From NCBI RefSeq assembly GCF_932526225.1, contig NC_064036.1, forward strand, positions 9,059,519-9,123,518: a DNA stretch of 64,000 nt, read 5' to 3'. The notes under the pieces were generated by a model, which did not search any database, was not told the origin of the DNA, and was given only the letters and a program-made list of their open reading frames with translations. The DNA comes from Nematostella vectensis (lineage: Eukaryota; Cnidaria; Anthozoa; Actiniaria; Edwardsiidae). Each line of letters begins with the position of its first letter. The stretch's first letter is position 1. This document shows positions 12,793 through 26,200 of the stretch, one piece after another. Position numbers and translations under genes: made by a program.

Positions 12793-13484
12793 TCCTACAC
12801 ACTACACATTGTAGCTACGGGATCGCTCGCAAAGAATGCAAGGCCTACAAGCAAGTACACCTTAGATGGAAGTAGCCTGCGTTGCAAGCTTTTCTGTGAA
12901 GTTCCAACGGAAGAATGGGGAGAGAGCGCTTGCAAGCATTCGTAGTATTTCTCAGATACGCCTCCAATTGACAAACCTTGACAAACGTGTATAATTCAAA
13001 ACAGCTGTCAAAATTAGCTCCCTCCAAAACCTCCCTCTAAACTCATTTTGGGTCCGTTGCAGGGTTTGCAGATTATAGATGGGCGAAATGAAAAGTGCTT
13101 TAATTGGTTTGAATGAAAATGATCGCAGACTCATCGCTGTCAGTCAAAAAGACAATGGGTACCGGCAAGCGTTTCATTCTTCCCCCTCCCCCTTCTTTTT
13201 TTTGCGCTCGTCCCATTCTTCGCGCAAAGCTTGCTACGTAGGCTAGGATGGAAGCCAAGGGAATATTGTGTTAGCATAGGACTATCTCATCATGATTAGT
13301 CTTGAGTTGTACATTTTTTCGTCTATGCCATCGGGTCAAGATGTGAAAGTATTGTGTCTGAGTGTTCGGATAAATGAACACAATATAATATGAGGAATTT
13401 TGATATTTAAAAAGCTGGTTCTCATTGAGGACTTTGGCCCCCAAGGTAGAAGCACAGTTTACGAATGCTCTAGGTTACATTTGT

Positions 13485-13640
13485 AGCGCGGCATAGCCAG
13501 GATTTTTAACAGGAGAGGGCCCAAAAGGAAATTTCAAGGCATTTTCTTCTGTATTTTAGATAATGTCTCATACATTTACTGTATTTTTGGCTGCTAAAAG
13601 GGAGGGGGGGGGGCGGGCCACCCCCTGGCTGCGCCCCTGA
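13485..13640. repeat. Dispersed repeat related to 57355-57475
   Basis: Shares CAGGATTTTTRACMGGARRG, the TAGGCATTTTC / AAGGCATTTTC block, and CATTTACTGTATTTTTGGCT with the copy in SLC22 intron 3. Ends in a G-rich tract and GGCTGCGCCCCTG, a typical transposon-edge composition. No gene is recognised in the surrounding 12793-15621. Confidence 0.7.
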
Positions 13641-13815
13641 TTTGTTCTCAAAGTGTCAATATCTTAAGTACTCAGATATTCGCTTGCAGGGTCTGTTACG
13701 TTCGGGTTGGGAAGCGCTTATTTAAAGCTCTCAATCATCAGTTATATTTAATCTTAGAAGTGACCCAGATAATAGATATAAGCAAACCGTGCTTTGATGT
13801 GTTACTATGTGCTTC

Positions 13816-14150
13816 ATGAGGGCATCTAGCACAATTTATTGCTCCTGCTAATACTCTGTATATTGGGCCCACATGGTTACGCGGAATACCTTCCCGCCTC
13901 TATCCCGGGGGGGGGGGGGGGGGTGCTTCCCATGTCGACCTGATAGGGATGCTCGTCGTATTTTTAGGGGTCAAAATTTTTTAGGGGGTATCCGATAGAA
14001 AATAGGCTTTTCTCTTAGAATTGGTATTTTTCAGGGCCTCTGGGGTATTTTTTAGTTTAGCAATTTCTGAAGAACCCCCCCCCCCCCGGGGGGGCCTCTA
14101 CCCCTCACAGGGGTACTAGCAGAATGTCTTTCGTGTGCTAGATGCCCTCC
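13816..14150. mobile_element. 335-bp MITE-like element with terminal inverted repeats
   Basis: Left end GAGGGCATCTAGCACA (about 13816-13831) is perfectly inverted at TGTGCTAGATGCCCTC (about 14135-14150); similarity continues inward (CTGCTAATAC versus the inverse of GTACTAGCAG). A G run and a C run lie inside at 13907-13923 and 14077-14091 and could themselves pair. No coding capacity or clear target duplication. Confidence 0.7.
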
Positions 14151-14589
14151 GTAAGAATGGCTTGACTTCATATTTGCCTTAGGGAACCCGCGGCCATTTA
14201 TAATTCATTGATAAATTTCTGCACCAGATATAAAACGGTCTGAGCAGTATAAAAGAGAATTTACAGAAAGCTGTTATTCAAAATCATAAATCAGATTAAA
14301 ATGTTAGATGTAGAAGTGATATTCAGTAATGTCCTTTTTTTTTGTTGACTTGCTATTAAAAAGACCAAGCCATCTCTGAAAGCAATAGAAAGCTAAGGTG
14401 ATTATATTTCAGCATACTGTAAACTGGTAAATGTTTTTTGTCATTACCTAGACAGTCAAAGATGTCCATGACTCCCCTTCTATATTCTTAGTTATATTTC
14501 AAACAGCCTCATGAAAGAGAGGGGGTGTCGGTCTCGTTTCCCCAGCCACTTTTTCCCCAATCATGAAAAAATACAAAAAATTGGAGAGC

Positions 14590-14900
14590 TAATCACTCTC
14601 ATTGCAGCTAGATGCTGGAATACGAGAGCGCAGATTCAGACGTGGTCGAGTTGAGGGCATGGGAAGGCGCCTCAGGCAGCCGCCAAAACAACTTATTTCT
14701 AACCACGAATCACAGCTAAGATCGATATTGTTGGTTTTGTAGAGGGAGGAGAGCCCGGAGAAAAACCCTCGGAGCAAAGACGAGACCAACTAACACAGTT
14801 CACGTCGGAACTAGGAATCGAACCCGGAACCCAGCGGTGATGCTCCCCTAACTTCTTTCTGTCATTTACCACAGAACCCGATGCCTCTTGAAATCCCATT
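14590..14900 (-). mobile_element. tRNA-derived SINE copy
   Basis: On the minus strand a Pol III B-box-like GGGTTCGATTCC (about 14815-14826) follows a tRNA-like region near 14830-14900. Downstream lies TCCGAGGGTTTTTCTCCGGG, a body sequence typical of tRNA-derived SINEs in animals. The exact ends were not established. Confidence 0.55.
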
Positions 14901-15621
14901 TTCTTTACTTCGTGTAGCCAAGTTTGGTTGATGTGCAGCAAATCATTCCCACGGTCACGTGATTGCTCAGTAATAAATGAGAATTTGAGTATTCAATATT
15001 TTAACGCGTCACGTGAGCCGTAGAAATTGCATGAAATAGTTAATAAAAAAAAGTAAATCACCCGACCTGCATTTTGTAACCAACCTGAATTTGACCTGCA
15101 TTTTGTACCCTCCGTATTTCTATTTCTATATTCAGACTTCCGTCAATTTGTGGAAACGAAGGGCAGTGGCTTAGCGTGCCAACACTTTACCAAGGTCTAT
15201 GTAAATGTATAGTCGAAACTAAAAGTTTGAGCCAATAAACGACCATACAACTGTCATATATTTTCTATTTTGGAAATCACGAGTAAACATACTTGTCTTT
15301 CCTGTCATTCCAAGGCATTCACAGACTCTAGCTATTTGACATTCGTCACCCCCGTATCGCTTTCACCTGGATGCAACATTAGTGTGCGCATGCGCTTTTA
15401 GCCAAGCGGAAGGGACTTGGATCGATCGTCGTTAATGTCCTTCACAACATCGAAGCCAGGATAAACAACGAAACAACGGAGCTACTTAACAGATTTCATT
15501 ATTACCGAGCTAGTGAAGATGTAAACCTAATGTGTTTTAACATATTTTAGTAAATTCTTGTGAATTTTTTGCGCTTTAATTTGGTGAGAGTGTCAAGAAA
15601 GTTGAATCGTCAACATCGAGA

Positions 15622-18600
15622 ATGGCTGAACAAACTACGAGATCTTTCCTGTTATTTTTGGTTCTCTTCATCAATTGCTACAATGCCGAGATATATCAGT
15701 CGGTCCAGTGGACTCCAAATAACCCTTTGTAAGTAGATGTTTATTATGAGTAATGGAAATTAATGCAAGAACACAAATATAACTTATAAGTTAAATTGCT
15801 CGACGGTCTGTATGAAAATTATCAGTGATGATGAAGTTGATATTTGCCGAAAACAAAATATAAAGAATGCAGATAAAACAAATTCTAGGGATTTCGGATT
15901 GTGTAGATGGTAAAGGTTGTATATTTGTCGGATAAATGGACGATTTTTATCAGAGTTAGCGTTAAATACCAAAAACAACAGCGACTCAGTGACTTGTGTA
16001 ATATTGCTTCAATATTGTTTCAAAATATTGCTCTCGACTCTCTCCTATTTCACGGTGCTTCTTGTGTTTTAATTTTACTCAGATTCTTTTGAGATCTTAA
16101 CCTTTTTAGATAAGAGATGGTAGAATATAGTTCGAAACTTTGATAAAGTGACAATTTATGCAAAATGAAGCCCCATGTCTTCCGGTATCACTCGAAGACT
16201 TTCATGTTTTTTGCACGACAAAATCAATGAATAAAATAGCGCAGATTATTAATAAGATGATAATTTCATGCTTCTTGAGAAACAGATATATTTGAAAAAG
16301 TTTTCCCCCTTGCATCCATTAAGCCACTAAACACCCCCAAGTTTAGATATTAAAATACTTTGACGATAGCGTCATAACAAAAGTTTGAATGCTGAAATTG
16401 TTAACGACCAACTTTAACAAACAATAAGTAGATGTGTTTTTTCTTTATCGAGCTATAGTATGAGCCTTTTATCAGTATTTTTGTTGTGCAGATAATACTT
16501 GAGTTGACTCCCTTTAACAATAGCATTTGTTTTTGTTAAAATATTTTCCTTATATCTTGTTTTTGATGTATGGATGCCCAGATGTCTCCGATTTCCTCTG
16601 TGGGGTGAGGGTTAATTCTCCTAGCCCAGGCCTGTTCTAATTTGGTTCCAAGAAATAGGCAGATGTCAGACATATCTAATGAAAAGTGTAAAATTTCAAT
16701 AGCTAGACATCAAACCTACACCCTTTGGTAACGTCGAAAGTGAATCTTTGACTTTTTGTTTACAAATCATCTGACATCAATCATTCAATTAATTCCTTGC
16801 CTAAATCATCAGTACAGCTATCATTAGCAGCTACAATTACAGCTATAATTTGTAGCTTGATTTCAAAGTCTTGGAATAGTGCTCAGTCACTAGTAAAGCA
16901 TGGCACACACTGGAGATATAGAAACCTAGCGACTAGCAACCTAGGGACATAAGGCTGTAATGTGAATGCTGATGACTGCTTCTAGTAAGCTGACATAATA
17001 ACGTTAGAAAAAAAAAAACGGTTTTTCTCTTTTGTTGTTAAGTCCATGTCTTATGTCTTGTTATGCTGTTGTGTGAACAAATTTGAAAATAAAACAGCAC
17101 ACTCCTTTGCTGTTATTTACAGCAAGGCTTAACCAAGCAGAAGTTTCAGTTTAAACTCAGCAAAGAAAACCTACCTCGTTACCTGGCAGCATATGCCACA
17201 TGTAGCCCAGGCTCACTGCGAGTGTAGGTTTATTACAGAGTTTGTATGAACAAAAAAATTGTTGAAATAAATATTCTGAAAATAAAACCGAAGTTTGGCA
17301 TTGCTGCTGCTCAATCCCGCCATTATTTGTCGTTCTAAGCTGTTTTAGCCGCTGAAAATTTTTCCTGTTGCCTTCTGTATATAAAATAGACAAGGTTGCA
17401 AACTTTGTAATAAACCTAAACTCGCCGTGAGCCTGGGGTACCTGTGCATACGCTACACTTTGGTGCATTAAAAAGGCACTCTCTGCATTCTGGTAGCTGA
17501 GGTACTGTAGGTTTCCATTGTTATGCATACCAAGCTTATAGCTGGAATGGCCTACTGATTTATATATTTATTTTTGTTTTCTTAACACTTTAGAACCAAA
17601 TTCACTGATTTTTTAAATCATGTTTATTCCCTTTCCAATCCAAATAGGTTTGAAAAAGGCACCTGCTGTGATAACCGTGTTCCAGAGATCCGTGTTCTCC
17701 AGCAATCGGCCCTTCCAATTATTTGCCCTAATCTGAACATTGTCATGAAAACCCTGCCAGGTTTACCAGACAAATCTACACTTTACACCAATATCTGGAT
17801 CATCTTTGATGATCAAAGCTTTGAGACCTGCAATGTTAACAAGTCAATAATTTTCAAGACACACTGGAAGAATGATATTTTGAAAAGGTGTGACACTCCA
17901 CTTGAACTCAAAGAGTACACTCTCAAGTTTCGGACAAGCAGTGCTATTATTGAGAACATTGAATTTGATAAAGAGAAGTACTATGGGATCATGGGTAAGT
18001 GACTTAATACTTTTGAAAGGAATAGGTGACATGTACTAAGAAATCATATGACTTTTTGAATGACAAATTCAAGCCAAAATATACAAAGAAATTGCTGCAC
18101 CCATCACGCCACAATAATTATTAGCTGATCAATGAAAATAAGCCCTTTCTGACTGATTCATAAGCGATGGGATGGATGGGGGAGGGGGTGATGCATTTTT
18201 TAAGGCTTCCCTTCAAATGTCCATAATTTATATTACATAGTCATTAAAAGCCATGTTTCCACTTAGCCACATGAGATATTTTCCAGTTCCACTTGCCTTG
18301 GCTTGAATTGTCAAGGACAAAAAAACAGCGGGGGCGGGGGCATAGGTGCGTCCACAACCTGCACCTTCCAACTTATATGGGCCCACCCAAGCATCATTAT
18401 AGAAATTATTGTGTGACGACTTTTAGGGGGGGTGAATAGGTTCGCGGATTCAGCCCCGAAATGTTCACGGATTATGGATTTTGATGATTATTTCAGCGCA
18501 TTGGCGGATTTTGGAAATACAGCGGATCACGGATCTTTTGACAATTTGGGCACGGATTTCGGAATTTTGACTGCTTTGACGGTCGAATTTCGGATTTTAA

Positions 18601-21066
18601 ATGAATTTCAATCGATGCTATTGTTTATCTGTCAAATCATGCGGATCTAAAAATATCTGCGGATCCACAGATTTGCCCCGAAAATGTTGCGGATCGGCAG
18701 ATTTACATACCCATATTCACCCCCCCCCCCCCCTTTTAGTACAATCACTCCATAAATGATACCACAGAATGAGTGTGCTGATTTGTCACAAACCTCAGTG
18801 TACCACTACCTTGCAGACAGGGATATTTGATAAAAAACTCTGATTCCATGTATTTTTGGCTGTAGGTCCCTCCATGGATGGTAACAATTGAACATCACAC
18901 TCACTTGTTGCAACGCTCAGGGTTGCGTATGAGTTATACTGTTATGTTTGTTCTGTTAATAATTTATTTCAGCCACAACTGATGGTACAAAGGACTCCAT
19001 CAATAACACAGTAGGTGGTTCTCACTGCACAGGGAGTGATGGAGTCAGGCTCAAGTTCAAGTTCTATCTCTGTGGAGGTTGGTTGCATTAATTAATTAAA
19101 AACTTTATAGACAAACTATAAGAATACTTCCAGATTGCAATGAGTCTCTAAAGGGGAGGGGGGGTTTAAGTACCAATTTAGTCTGAGTTTCTGTAGAAAA
19201 TATTAGGTTTTTACCTTTGTACCTGACCTGCCCCATGGGCCATTGACAAACAGCGCAATCAGGGGGAAACAAAAAAATGATTTTCAGAATTTGCAAAGGG
19301 CTCTCTTGACCTACTGTACATGTCAGGATCGGTACACATGCCCCAAATATTTTATGTCTGCCAGATAATTATGACTTTTAAGCTCACAATCTGGTACACA
19401 TATCCTGGAAACCCAAACTCTTTCATCTCTCTTAGATAATGATATAAAGTGCAAATCAGATGTTGGAGAGTTAAAATGTCCGGACAAATTTGAAAATGCT
19501 ACAAAGTGTTCATCAGATTCCACAACTACTGCACCACCGCCAGCCCCCACTTCCTCCTCAGCCACATCCGGCAACACTTCAACAACTATCTCTGACACCA
19601 CAGCAACACCTACCTCAAGCAGAACAACGCAAATACCAGGCCAGACACAAGGACGTGTTGCCCTTCCGGAATTTGGCAAGTGCTGTATTAACATATTAAA
19701 GTTATCACAGCAGTCATAGGGGGTAAAAAGGACGGTGGGGCAGTTTTCAGATTGTGGGTATGCAAAAGGCAATATGAAAAATATGCTAACTCAATCAACG
19801 TTTGTTGATTGGGATGTCCCCATTTTTTGGTCCACACTTGCCAGAGCTGAAACCCCAACACAAACGAAAAACATTAAAAAGTTAACTACTGTATTTCAGA
19901 TAATTCAAATAAAATATTTTTATGTCATTTTTTTCTCACGTTTTTGTGTGTTTTCGTGTGTACATTCAAATCTTGGCAATAAAAATAAAGAAGATGACTG
20001 GCATTCTCTAGCTCCAAAATGGCTATTCTGTTTTAGTTCTTCTTGTAGTGGTATCACTAAAATTTTAATGAGACTGTGTATTATATATTCCACAGATGCC
20101 TGGAAGATGTCTGCAATTTTCTTCGTGTGTATGTGGGTACTGACAATGGTAATCCTCATCTATACCTGTTACAGGTACTGGACCACCTACTGTCCATCCT
20201 ATGTCTTAAAATAATATTACACTAAGCTTGGGTATAGCCAAGGTAAAACATTATACTCCCCCCTTTTTTCATGAAAAAAAAACCCCTTTTGAAACAATCC
20301 ATGTTCGCAAAATAATGTCAAGAAAGAAATCCCAATGCCAAGAAATCTTTTTCCCAAAGTATTTGGTATAGAAAATGTGATTAGATGTAATGTTGCGCAA
20401 AGCCCAAGAGCTCAAAATCCTCTAGGGATTGCGTTTGGAATTGCCGAACCAGTTTATGACATCACTGCACTTAGGCCACTAGTGTTGGAGCATTTGATCT
20501 TGTTTATGCCATTTCTGTCCTCAAGCCACTAGTGTTACGGCACGGGACCCCGTCTTATTTATGTCACTTCTATTTTAAGGTACAAAACTGGAAGACACCG
20601 TTGTTGCAGTGATTTGAACAAAGTCACCAACAGTGACCTGACAATCAATACCAATCAATCAACGTTGCCAAGGGAGCCGATGAATGAGGGATATGATAAC
20701 CCGACTTTTAGTGATTACCCTGACGGAAGTCCGAGCCCTAAAGACGTCAGCCCGGAAAGCGGAGTGTCTCTAGACGGATCAAACGGACCCGCCCTTAATG
20801 GCTCCCCTGGCGGTAGGCTACAAGGCGTCAAAAGTGAGGGCGCAGTGGTGATTAGCAATAAAGCAGCTAACGGGAGTTTGAGGCATAACAAACCGGCCCT
20901 GCCGAATATAATGACCGATGACGAAAAGATCAAGAATTTGCGAAATAGCGAAAAGAGCGGGAAAAAGAAGAAGGGCCCTCAGAAAAAGAGTGACGATTTA
21001 ATCATGGGTAAGATTGCGGTGGACAATATCGGACAGGATAAAATAACACCGGACAGACTGGTATAG
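15622..21066 (+). CDS. Ephrin-like transmembrane protein, copy 2 (6 exons)
   Basis: Exons 15622-15728, 17648-17994, 18973-19077, 19436-19675, 20096-20174, 20580-21066; 454 aa. A signal peptide (SFLLFLVLFINCYNA, about 8-22) precedes VQWTPNNPLFEKG, the ephrin start block. The ephrin domain keeps the cysteines (IICPN, ETCNV, KRCDT, GSHCT) and YYGIMATTDGTKDSINNTVGG. Exon 2 is exactly 347 nt in the same phase as exon 2 of copy 1, so the two genes are tandem duplicates. Unlike copy 1, it has a Thr/Ser/Pro-rich mucin-like stalk (about 19500-19670), one transmembrane helix (SAIFFVCMWVLTMVILIYTC) and a long tail of about 165 residues containing NEGYDNPTFSDYP and a Lys-rich stretch. The junction after exon 4 needs a GC donor (GCAAGT at 19676). 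Confidence 0.85.
17165..17520. mobile_element. Fold-back element in ephrin 2 intron 1
   Basis: Left arm CCCAGGCTCACTGCGAGTGT plus AGGTTTATTACAGAGTTTG (17208-17246) is inverted at about 17399-17438 (CAAACTTTGTAATAAACCTA plus AACTCGCCGTGAGCCTGGG). Weaker pairing runs outward to about 17166 and 17517 (AAACCTAC versus GTAGGTTT). The arms could form a hairpin of 60 bp or more. The minus-strand open frame here (17157-17528) is a by-product of the arms. Confidence 0.75.
18424..18740. mobile_element. About 310-bp MITE-like element with G-run/C-run ends, ephrin 2 intron 2
   Basis: Left end TTTTAGGGGGGGTGAATA, right end the inverse, TATTCACCCC with a longer C run then TTTTAG. The interior has many dispersed CGGATTT/GCGGATC motifs and no gene. 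Confidence 0.6.
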
Positions 21067-23263
21067 GTATGCGATAGGATTACTAGAAGACCCCCGGATT
21101 AGGGGGCTAGGGGAGTCGATAGGCATTGTCTATTACTTATCTATCAAGGAAACGTTCTGTAAATAGCAATGAGAAATAGAAAGATTTTTTTTATATGTAT
21201 TGTTGACACCACATGTACACTACTTGCCAAATGATATCTGTTTAGGTTCTGCATACCCACGTCTAGTATTTACATACAAAAACAAACTCAATCAAAGCCC
21301 TCGAAGTTTTCATTGGCCGACGCCTAAGCAAATCTCGCCATTGTACCGCCTATACCAGAAGACAAATAGCGGGAGCCTCAAAGCGTTCCGGCAGTTGCGT
21401 GTTGTTAGCGCGAGAAAGCATAATATTGAAAGTCACAGTAAATCAACAGTGATATAGTGGTTTAATACGTATGAAGTGTCTGGTTGATTCACCGAAAGCT
21501 TTCAAGAACTCCAGTCAGGCACACCTTTATTATTGATTGTATCAAATTAGTATTGGAAGACAAATCATGTGAAAACAATCTCTAATAACCATATACAGGA
21601 CAGGTGTTATACTTTTACTAAATCCAATCGAAGATATCGCAAAATAAATGGAAATAGATGTTTTTGCTCACATTCACATGTATTGATGACAAAATGGCGG
21701 TTAACAGAGACTCTTTGAAATGTTAAACTATAGAAAATGCACGTTATTTGTTATGTCTAAGAAGACAAAAGTTTGTTAATCCAGAAAGTCCTTGGATGTA
21801 ATTAAGGCTCTGGATCCGACTTGTGTTTTGTTTCCTTGGATTCATTTTATTGACTTTATTTTTGAAGTATCATTATTCGTCGATTATTATGGCTCAGCAA
21901 TAGAATAGATTGAATTTCACAGTAATTCGGTTGGATTATTTTGCTTCTGATATTTTTTGCGATGATAAAAGATTCTTCACGCGAGTCGGAACCCAAGTCT
22001 TAAAGCGAACGGCATGTTGAGTTAACAAAGAAATTGTAAAACGATCTAAATAGAAAACAATGCAAATAGAAAACACTTTGTAAAGATGAACAATTTAAAT
22101 ATAAAACAATGCAATTAAAAACACTTTGTTAAGATGCATTTTCATTGTCAATGATCCGAATTGTCTAAGCACGCTTTCTCTATTCACACAAATCGAGTTT
22201 AACTTTGTTCTTCAGCGAGTTTCCTGTGTTCGGGATGAGGCGTGTAGCGTGCGGTCTGTGCTGAGATCGATGGTTTCGTGTGACTTCACAACTCTTACCA
22301 CATGAGACGGTAGAAAGCCTGGACTAGGCTCTCAATACAAAATATTCCCCCTTCAGTACAAAATAAGCTGTGTGCCATAGTATTAGACTGCTACCGTGCC
22401 TTCTTTGGCGAACGTCCGTGAAGGAGAAGAAGTTTGCTAGAGCGAACGAACAAAACGCGAGCGCTCTATTAAACTTCTTCACTAGTGTTCGCCATAAAAG
22501 GGACGGCTAGCAGTCTATCATAATATGAATTGACTCACGGTGATTTGGTTCTAGCTTTTATATTAGGTTTCTAATGCGGCTTTTCTAATTCCACCTACTA
22601 TGTTACAATAACACTAAAAACACGGGCTTATCTGTACCAAAACTAACAAGTTTGAGTTTTCTCACCATAATGCCCTACGATTATTTTAAAGTTGAAACGC
22701 CTAACAGTTTGCTTTAAAGTAACCCTTTTTAAGATTTTGTATGCAGTTTATTTTATTCCTTTTTTTTTAATTAATTCCTTTATTATGCATTTTTAAAAGA
22801 GTTTTTATGTCATGTACGCGTAAATGATATGCCGAGATCCAGTTTTAAGATAGCCAACTCTAACCGGCCGCCAAGTGGGTTAATTAACCCATATCAGATA
22901 TGTATTGTCATTTTGTTATTGAAAAAAAGGCAATAAAAACAATACTCAGGGGTATCCTAGCTCTGTTGACAAATTCGACCACTCCAGCCCTTTGATACTG
23001 TTCTTATATTCTAAGCCTAAATGGAATTGGAATGAATCCAATTCAATGTATACAGTTTCATTGAAAGCCATTTAGTTTACAACCGTCTTCAGGCCCCGTC
23101 CAAACGTCAAACAACCGCGCGTCACATTTGAGTGATTGAATTTGAATTTTTAAATAACAATAGCTTTATCAGCTCTCGAAGAGTACTTTTAAGTAAACAA
23201 TTCATATTTTGTGACTGTAAGTAACACAAATCGTGTACATCCCGTAGTTCGAATGACTTGAAG
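21067..23263. other. Gene-free interval between ephrin 2 and the fibrinogen-like gene
   Basis: Besides the hairpin element at 22378-22523, I see no coding exon, RNA gene or array. It probably holds the ephrin 2 3' UTR and the promoter of the next gene. AAAATGGCGG at about 21693 resembles a YY1 site, but no nearby start explains it. Confidence 0.6.
22378..22523. mobile_element. Palindromic hairpin MITE, about 145 bp
   Basis: TAGACTGCTACCGTGCCTTC, GGCGAAC, AGAAGAAGTTT and AGAGCG in the left arm are matched in inverse order by CGCTCT, AAACTTCTTC, GTTCGCC and GGCTAGCAGTCTA in the right. The two arms meet near 22450 with almost no loop. Confidence 0.75.
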
Positions 23264-26200
23264 ATGACCCTTCGCAAATTGTGCCTGGTCACAAATATCA
23301 CTTTCTTGGCTCTCCATCTAGGTTTTTGTTTCAAGGCGAGTACTTGGAATGGCTACATCTTGCGAGGGAAACCTTACTCTGTCTTGAATACGGACTGGTT
23401 TGGCTGTTTGGAAGTATGTGAAAACGATGTTTTCTGTGAATCGTACAATTATTATCACAAAACAGGCGCGTGCGAGCTTCACTCATTGGGACAAGACCCG
23501 TGTCAGCTTCAAGATTCGCTGATAGTATGTGAAGGAGGAATTTCCCAGCATATTCGTCAAAAGGTGAGGTTTTTCCTGTGATTTCCTTACCATATGAAAC
23601 AACCGCATCTGTTATAATGACTTTGATATACAAAAAAAAGAGGAATCATATAAAATCGTATCTATTACACGTTGCTAATAAACCCCAAAACCTTCTGCAA
23701 AATCAATTGTCTATTTCCCCATTTTTTGTGCCTGCTAAGTTCTCTCGATAAGTCTGTAAGTCTCCAAATCTTATATACTGGTATGGTTATGCACACAACA
23801 TTTTCCCTTTTTCTAACCTAAAAAGATCCTTACATCCTTTCTTTAGCCTTAGTTTGGTATGATGATATGAAATACAAAGGCATGATGGCACTACTAAAGA
23901 CCATCTGATAAGCTTGTCTATCGAAAAGGTGCCAAACTTAACGTGCCAAAGTAATAAACCATTCCAACGAGATATGGACCGTACAAATAATTTCTTCTTA
24001 TTGTAAACCTCAATTCGCGTCTACTTGGCATTTTTTTTGAAAATTGTGCTTGTGAATGCAAAATATTATGATTTAAAACTCAATTTTGGCTTAAAGACTA
24101 GAGAGCTTTATTTTCGAGGCAAAACTATTATCCCTTGTCCCGTGAACTTGTAACTATGCAACAAGTTAAGTGAAAAGCTATTTAAGCTCACTTTGAATAT
24201 TTGTTTTTCTATATAGCATAGAAAATCACTTCCCGAATTCTAAAAAAAGAGATAACATATTTAAGACTAAATCCAGTTGCAAGGTGTGTTATTTTTGCGC
24301 AATAGATCGTTGTTGAAGTTCGAAGTTGAGTTCTTTGTGATTGGGTACCTGTACAGGACCCGAAATGATCCCAGGACCCGAAACGATCCCAGGACCCGAA
24401 ACGATCCCCAAAAGTTCCCCAACTGATCCCAGGACCCGAAACGATCCCCAAGAGTCCCCGGAATGAACCCCAAGGAATTGCAGTAATGGACAACAAAAGG
24501 AATGTGTAAGGATTGGCTTTCAGTTTTAAAAACATTTGAAACATTTAGCTTTATTTATGTTATTAAAAGCAAATTTACATTAACTAAAACTATAGTATTA
24601 AGATATTAATATACGACTGCGGGGGAAATACAGTGGTTGACTCAGAAATTGGGGTCAACTAACAATTCCTGTGATAGTAATTTGAAGAACACGGTGTCGA
24701 TAAATCATTTTTACATAAAAAGCCAAAAAGAAAGGATAGGACATGCTGATTTTCATAGGAGCGAAATGGGTTAAGGTTATTTTTTTGCATGTTTTTATTC
24801 GGTGAATGAAAGACCTATCCTATCATGAGATCATGCCGGGGTGTACGCACGACTACATGAGGAAATTCAAAACTCACATAATATTGCTTTCAACAAAAGC
24901 TACATCCTCTTAATATTTTGCATCGGTAGTAAATGTGGTGGTTGTTCGAGTGTATTACTCAGTGTGCTTTTGTCGTTCCATCTTCTCGGCCAAACCGGCT
25001 GCCTAAATATAATGTGTCGGTAAATATTCGCTCGTGTAAACAAGAATTTCGTGGTGAAATACATGTTTGGTTGTCAAATGAATATTAATTTTTAGGGGTG
25101 ATGTTTTGAACCGCAAAATGTTTAGAGTGTGATGGAAGGTCGAGAGTTTGGTTGATCTGAGCAAAGCTGTGCTATGTTTATGCTGTATTTCTTTCAGTAG
25201 CAATTGAAAGTTGTGTATTTGTTTTGGACTCTGTTTATGTGTTTAACGCCGGGCAATGTAATAAATAGAAGTATTAAATTGGAATTTAATATTTTTAAGT
25301 CACGTTGTTTAGAAATTGAGTCGCTGTTAACCCTTAATTATGCTTCAAGAATTGCAAGTATTTCTTCTGCTTTCCCTTTGTCCATTACCGCAATTCCTTG
25401 GGGTTAATTTCGGGGACTCCTCGGTATCGTTTCGGGTCCCAGGATCATTTGGGGTACTTTTGGGGATCATTTCGGGTCCTGGGATCGTTTCGGGTCCTGG
25501 GATCATTTCGGGTCCTGTACATACCCCCTATGGCAGTGATTGGCGTAAGTGAATGGCGTATTGGTCTCGCCACGTTTTGCTGACTAAATAGATTTCTGTT
25601 CCATCCTTCGTACATCGAACAGTTGATAAAATAAACTTTGACAATTTTTCCCCTCAAGTGCAAACGGAAATGAAATTATTATGACAGACTTCAAGTTTCG
25701 GACGTTTATTTTCTTTCTAATCATAGTTGTTCGTTTTCTTTAGGACACCAAAGAAACTCCAGGCAAAAAAGGTATGCATAAAGGTTATTTTATTATATAA
25801 TGCGAGATTCATCATCATTAAAAGACGCAAGAGGGTATCATGGCTACGCTATTGTCTTCGGGAACTTATCCAATTATGATGCAGAAAAAGCAATTATTAG
25901 CTACTGAATGTGCCCTTGTCAATTAAATAGAACTGCTTAGAACGTGCTAGAACGTTTACCTGACAGTTATCATTAAAAAAGACATAACAACTGTGGCATG
26001 TTCTTTGTTCAAGTAATGTCTATCAGGGGCTCATTTTCTACGCCTGTTTGGAACTGTACAAGGGTCGTGAAAATGTTCGATTATGAAGTGCCACTGTATC
26101 GTTATCGCCTATAGGCGCGCTTGAATAGCTCACCCAAACAATGAATCAATCATAATTCGAACGTGATGGTGAGACTTCCTTTTATTAACTTCCCAAGTGG

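Noticed and set aside
17157..17528. Minus-strand 123-codon frame in ephrin 2 intron 1
   Set aside because: It covers exactly a fold-back element, and its two halves are inverse copies.
19323..19772. Minus-strand 149-codon frame opposite ephrin 2 exon 4
   Set aside because: Shadow of the Thr/Ser/Pro-rich stalk exon; the plus-strand exon has proper splice phases and extends the ephrin domain.
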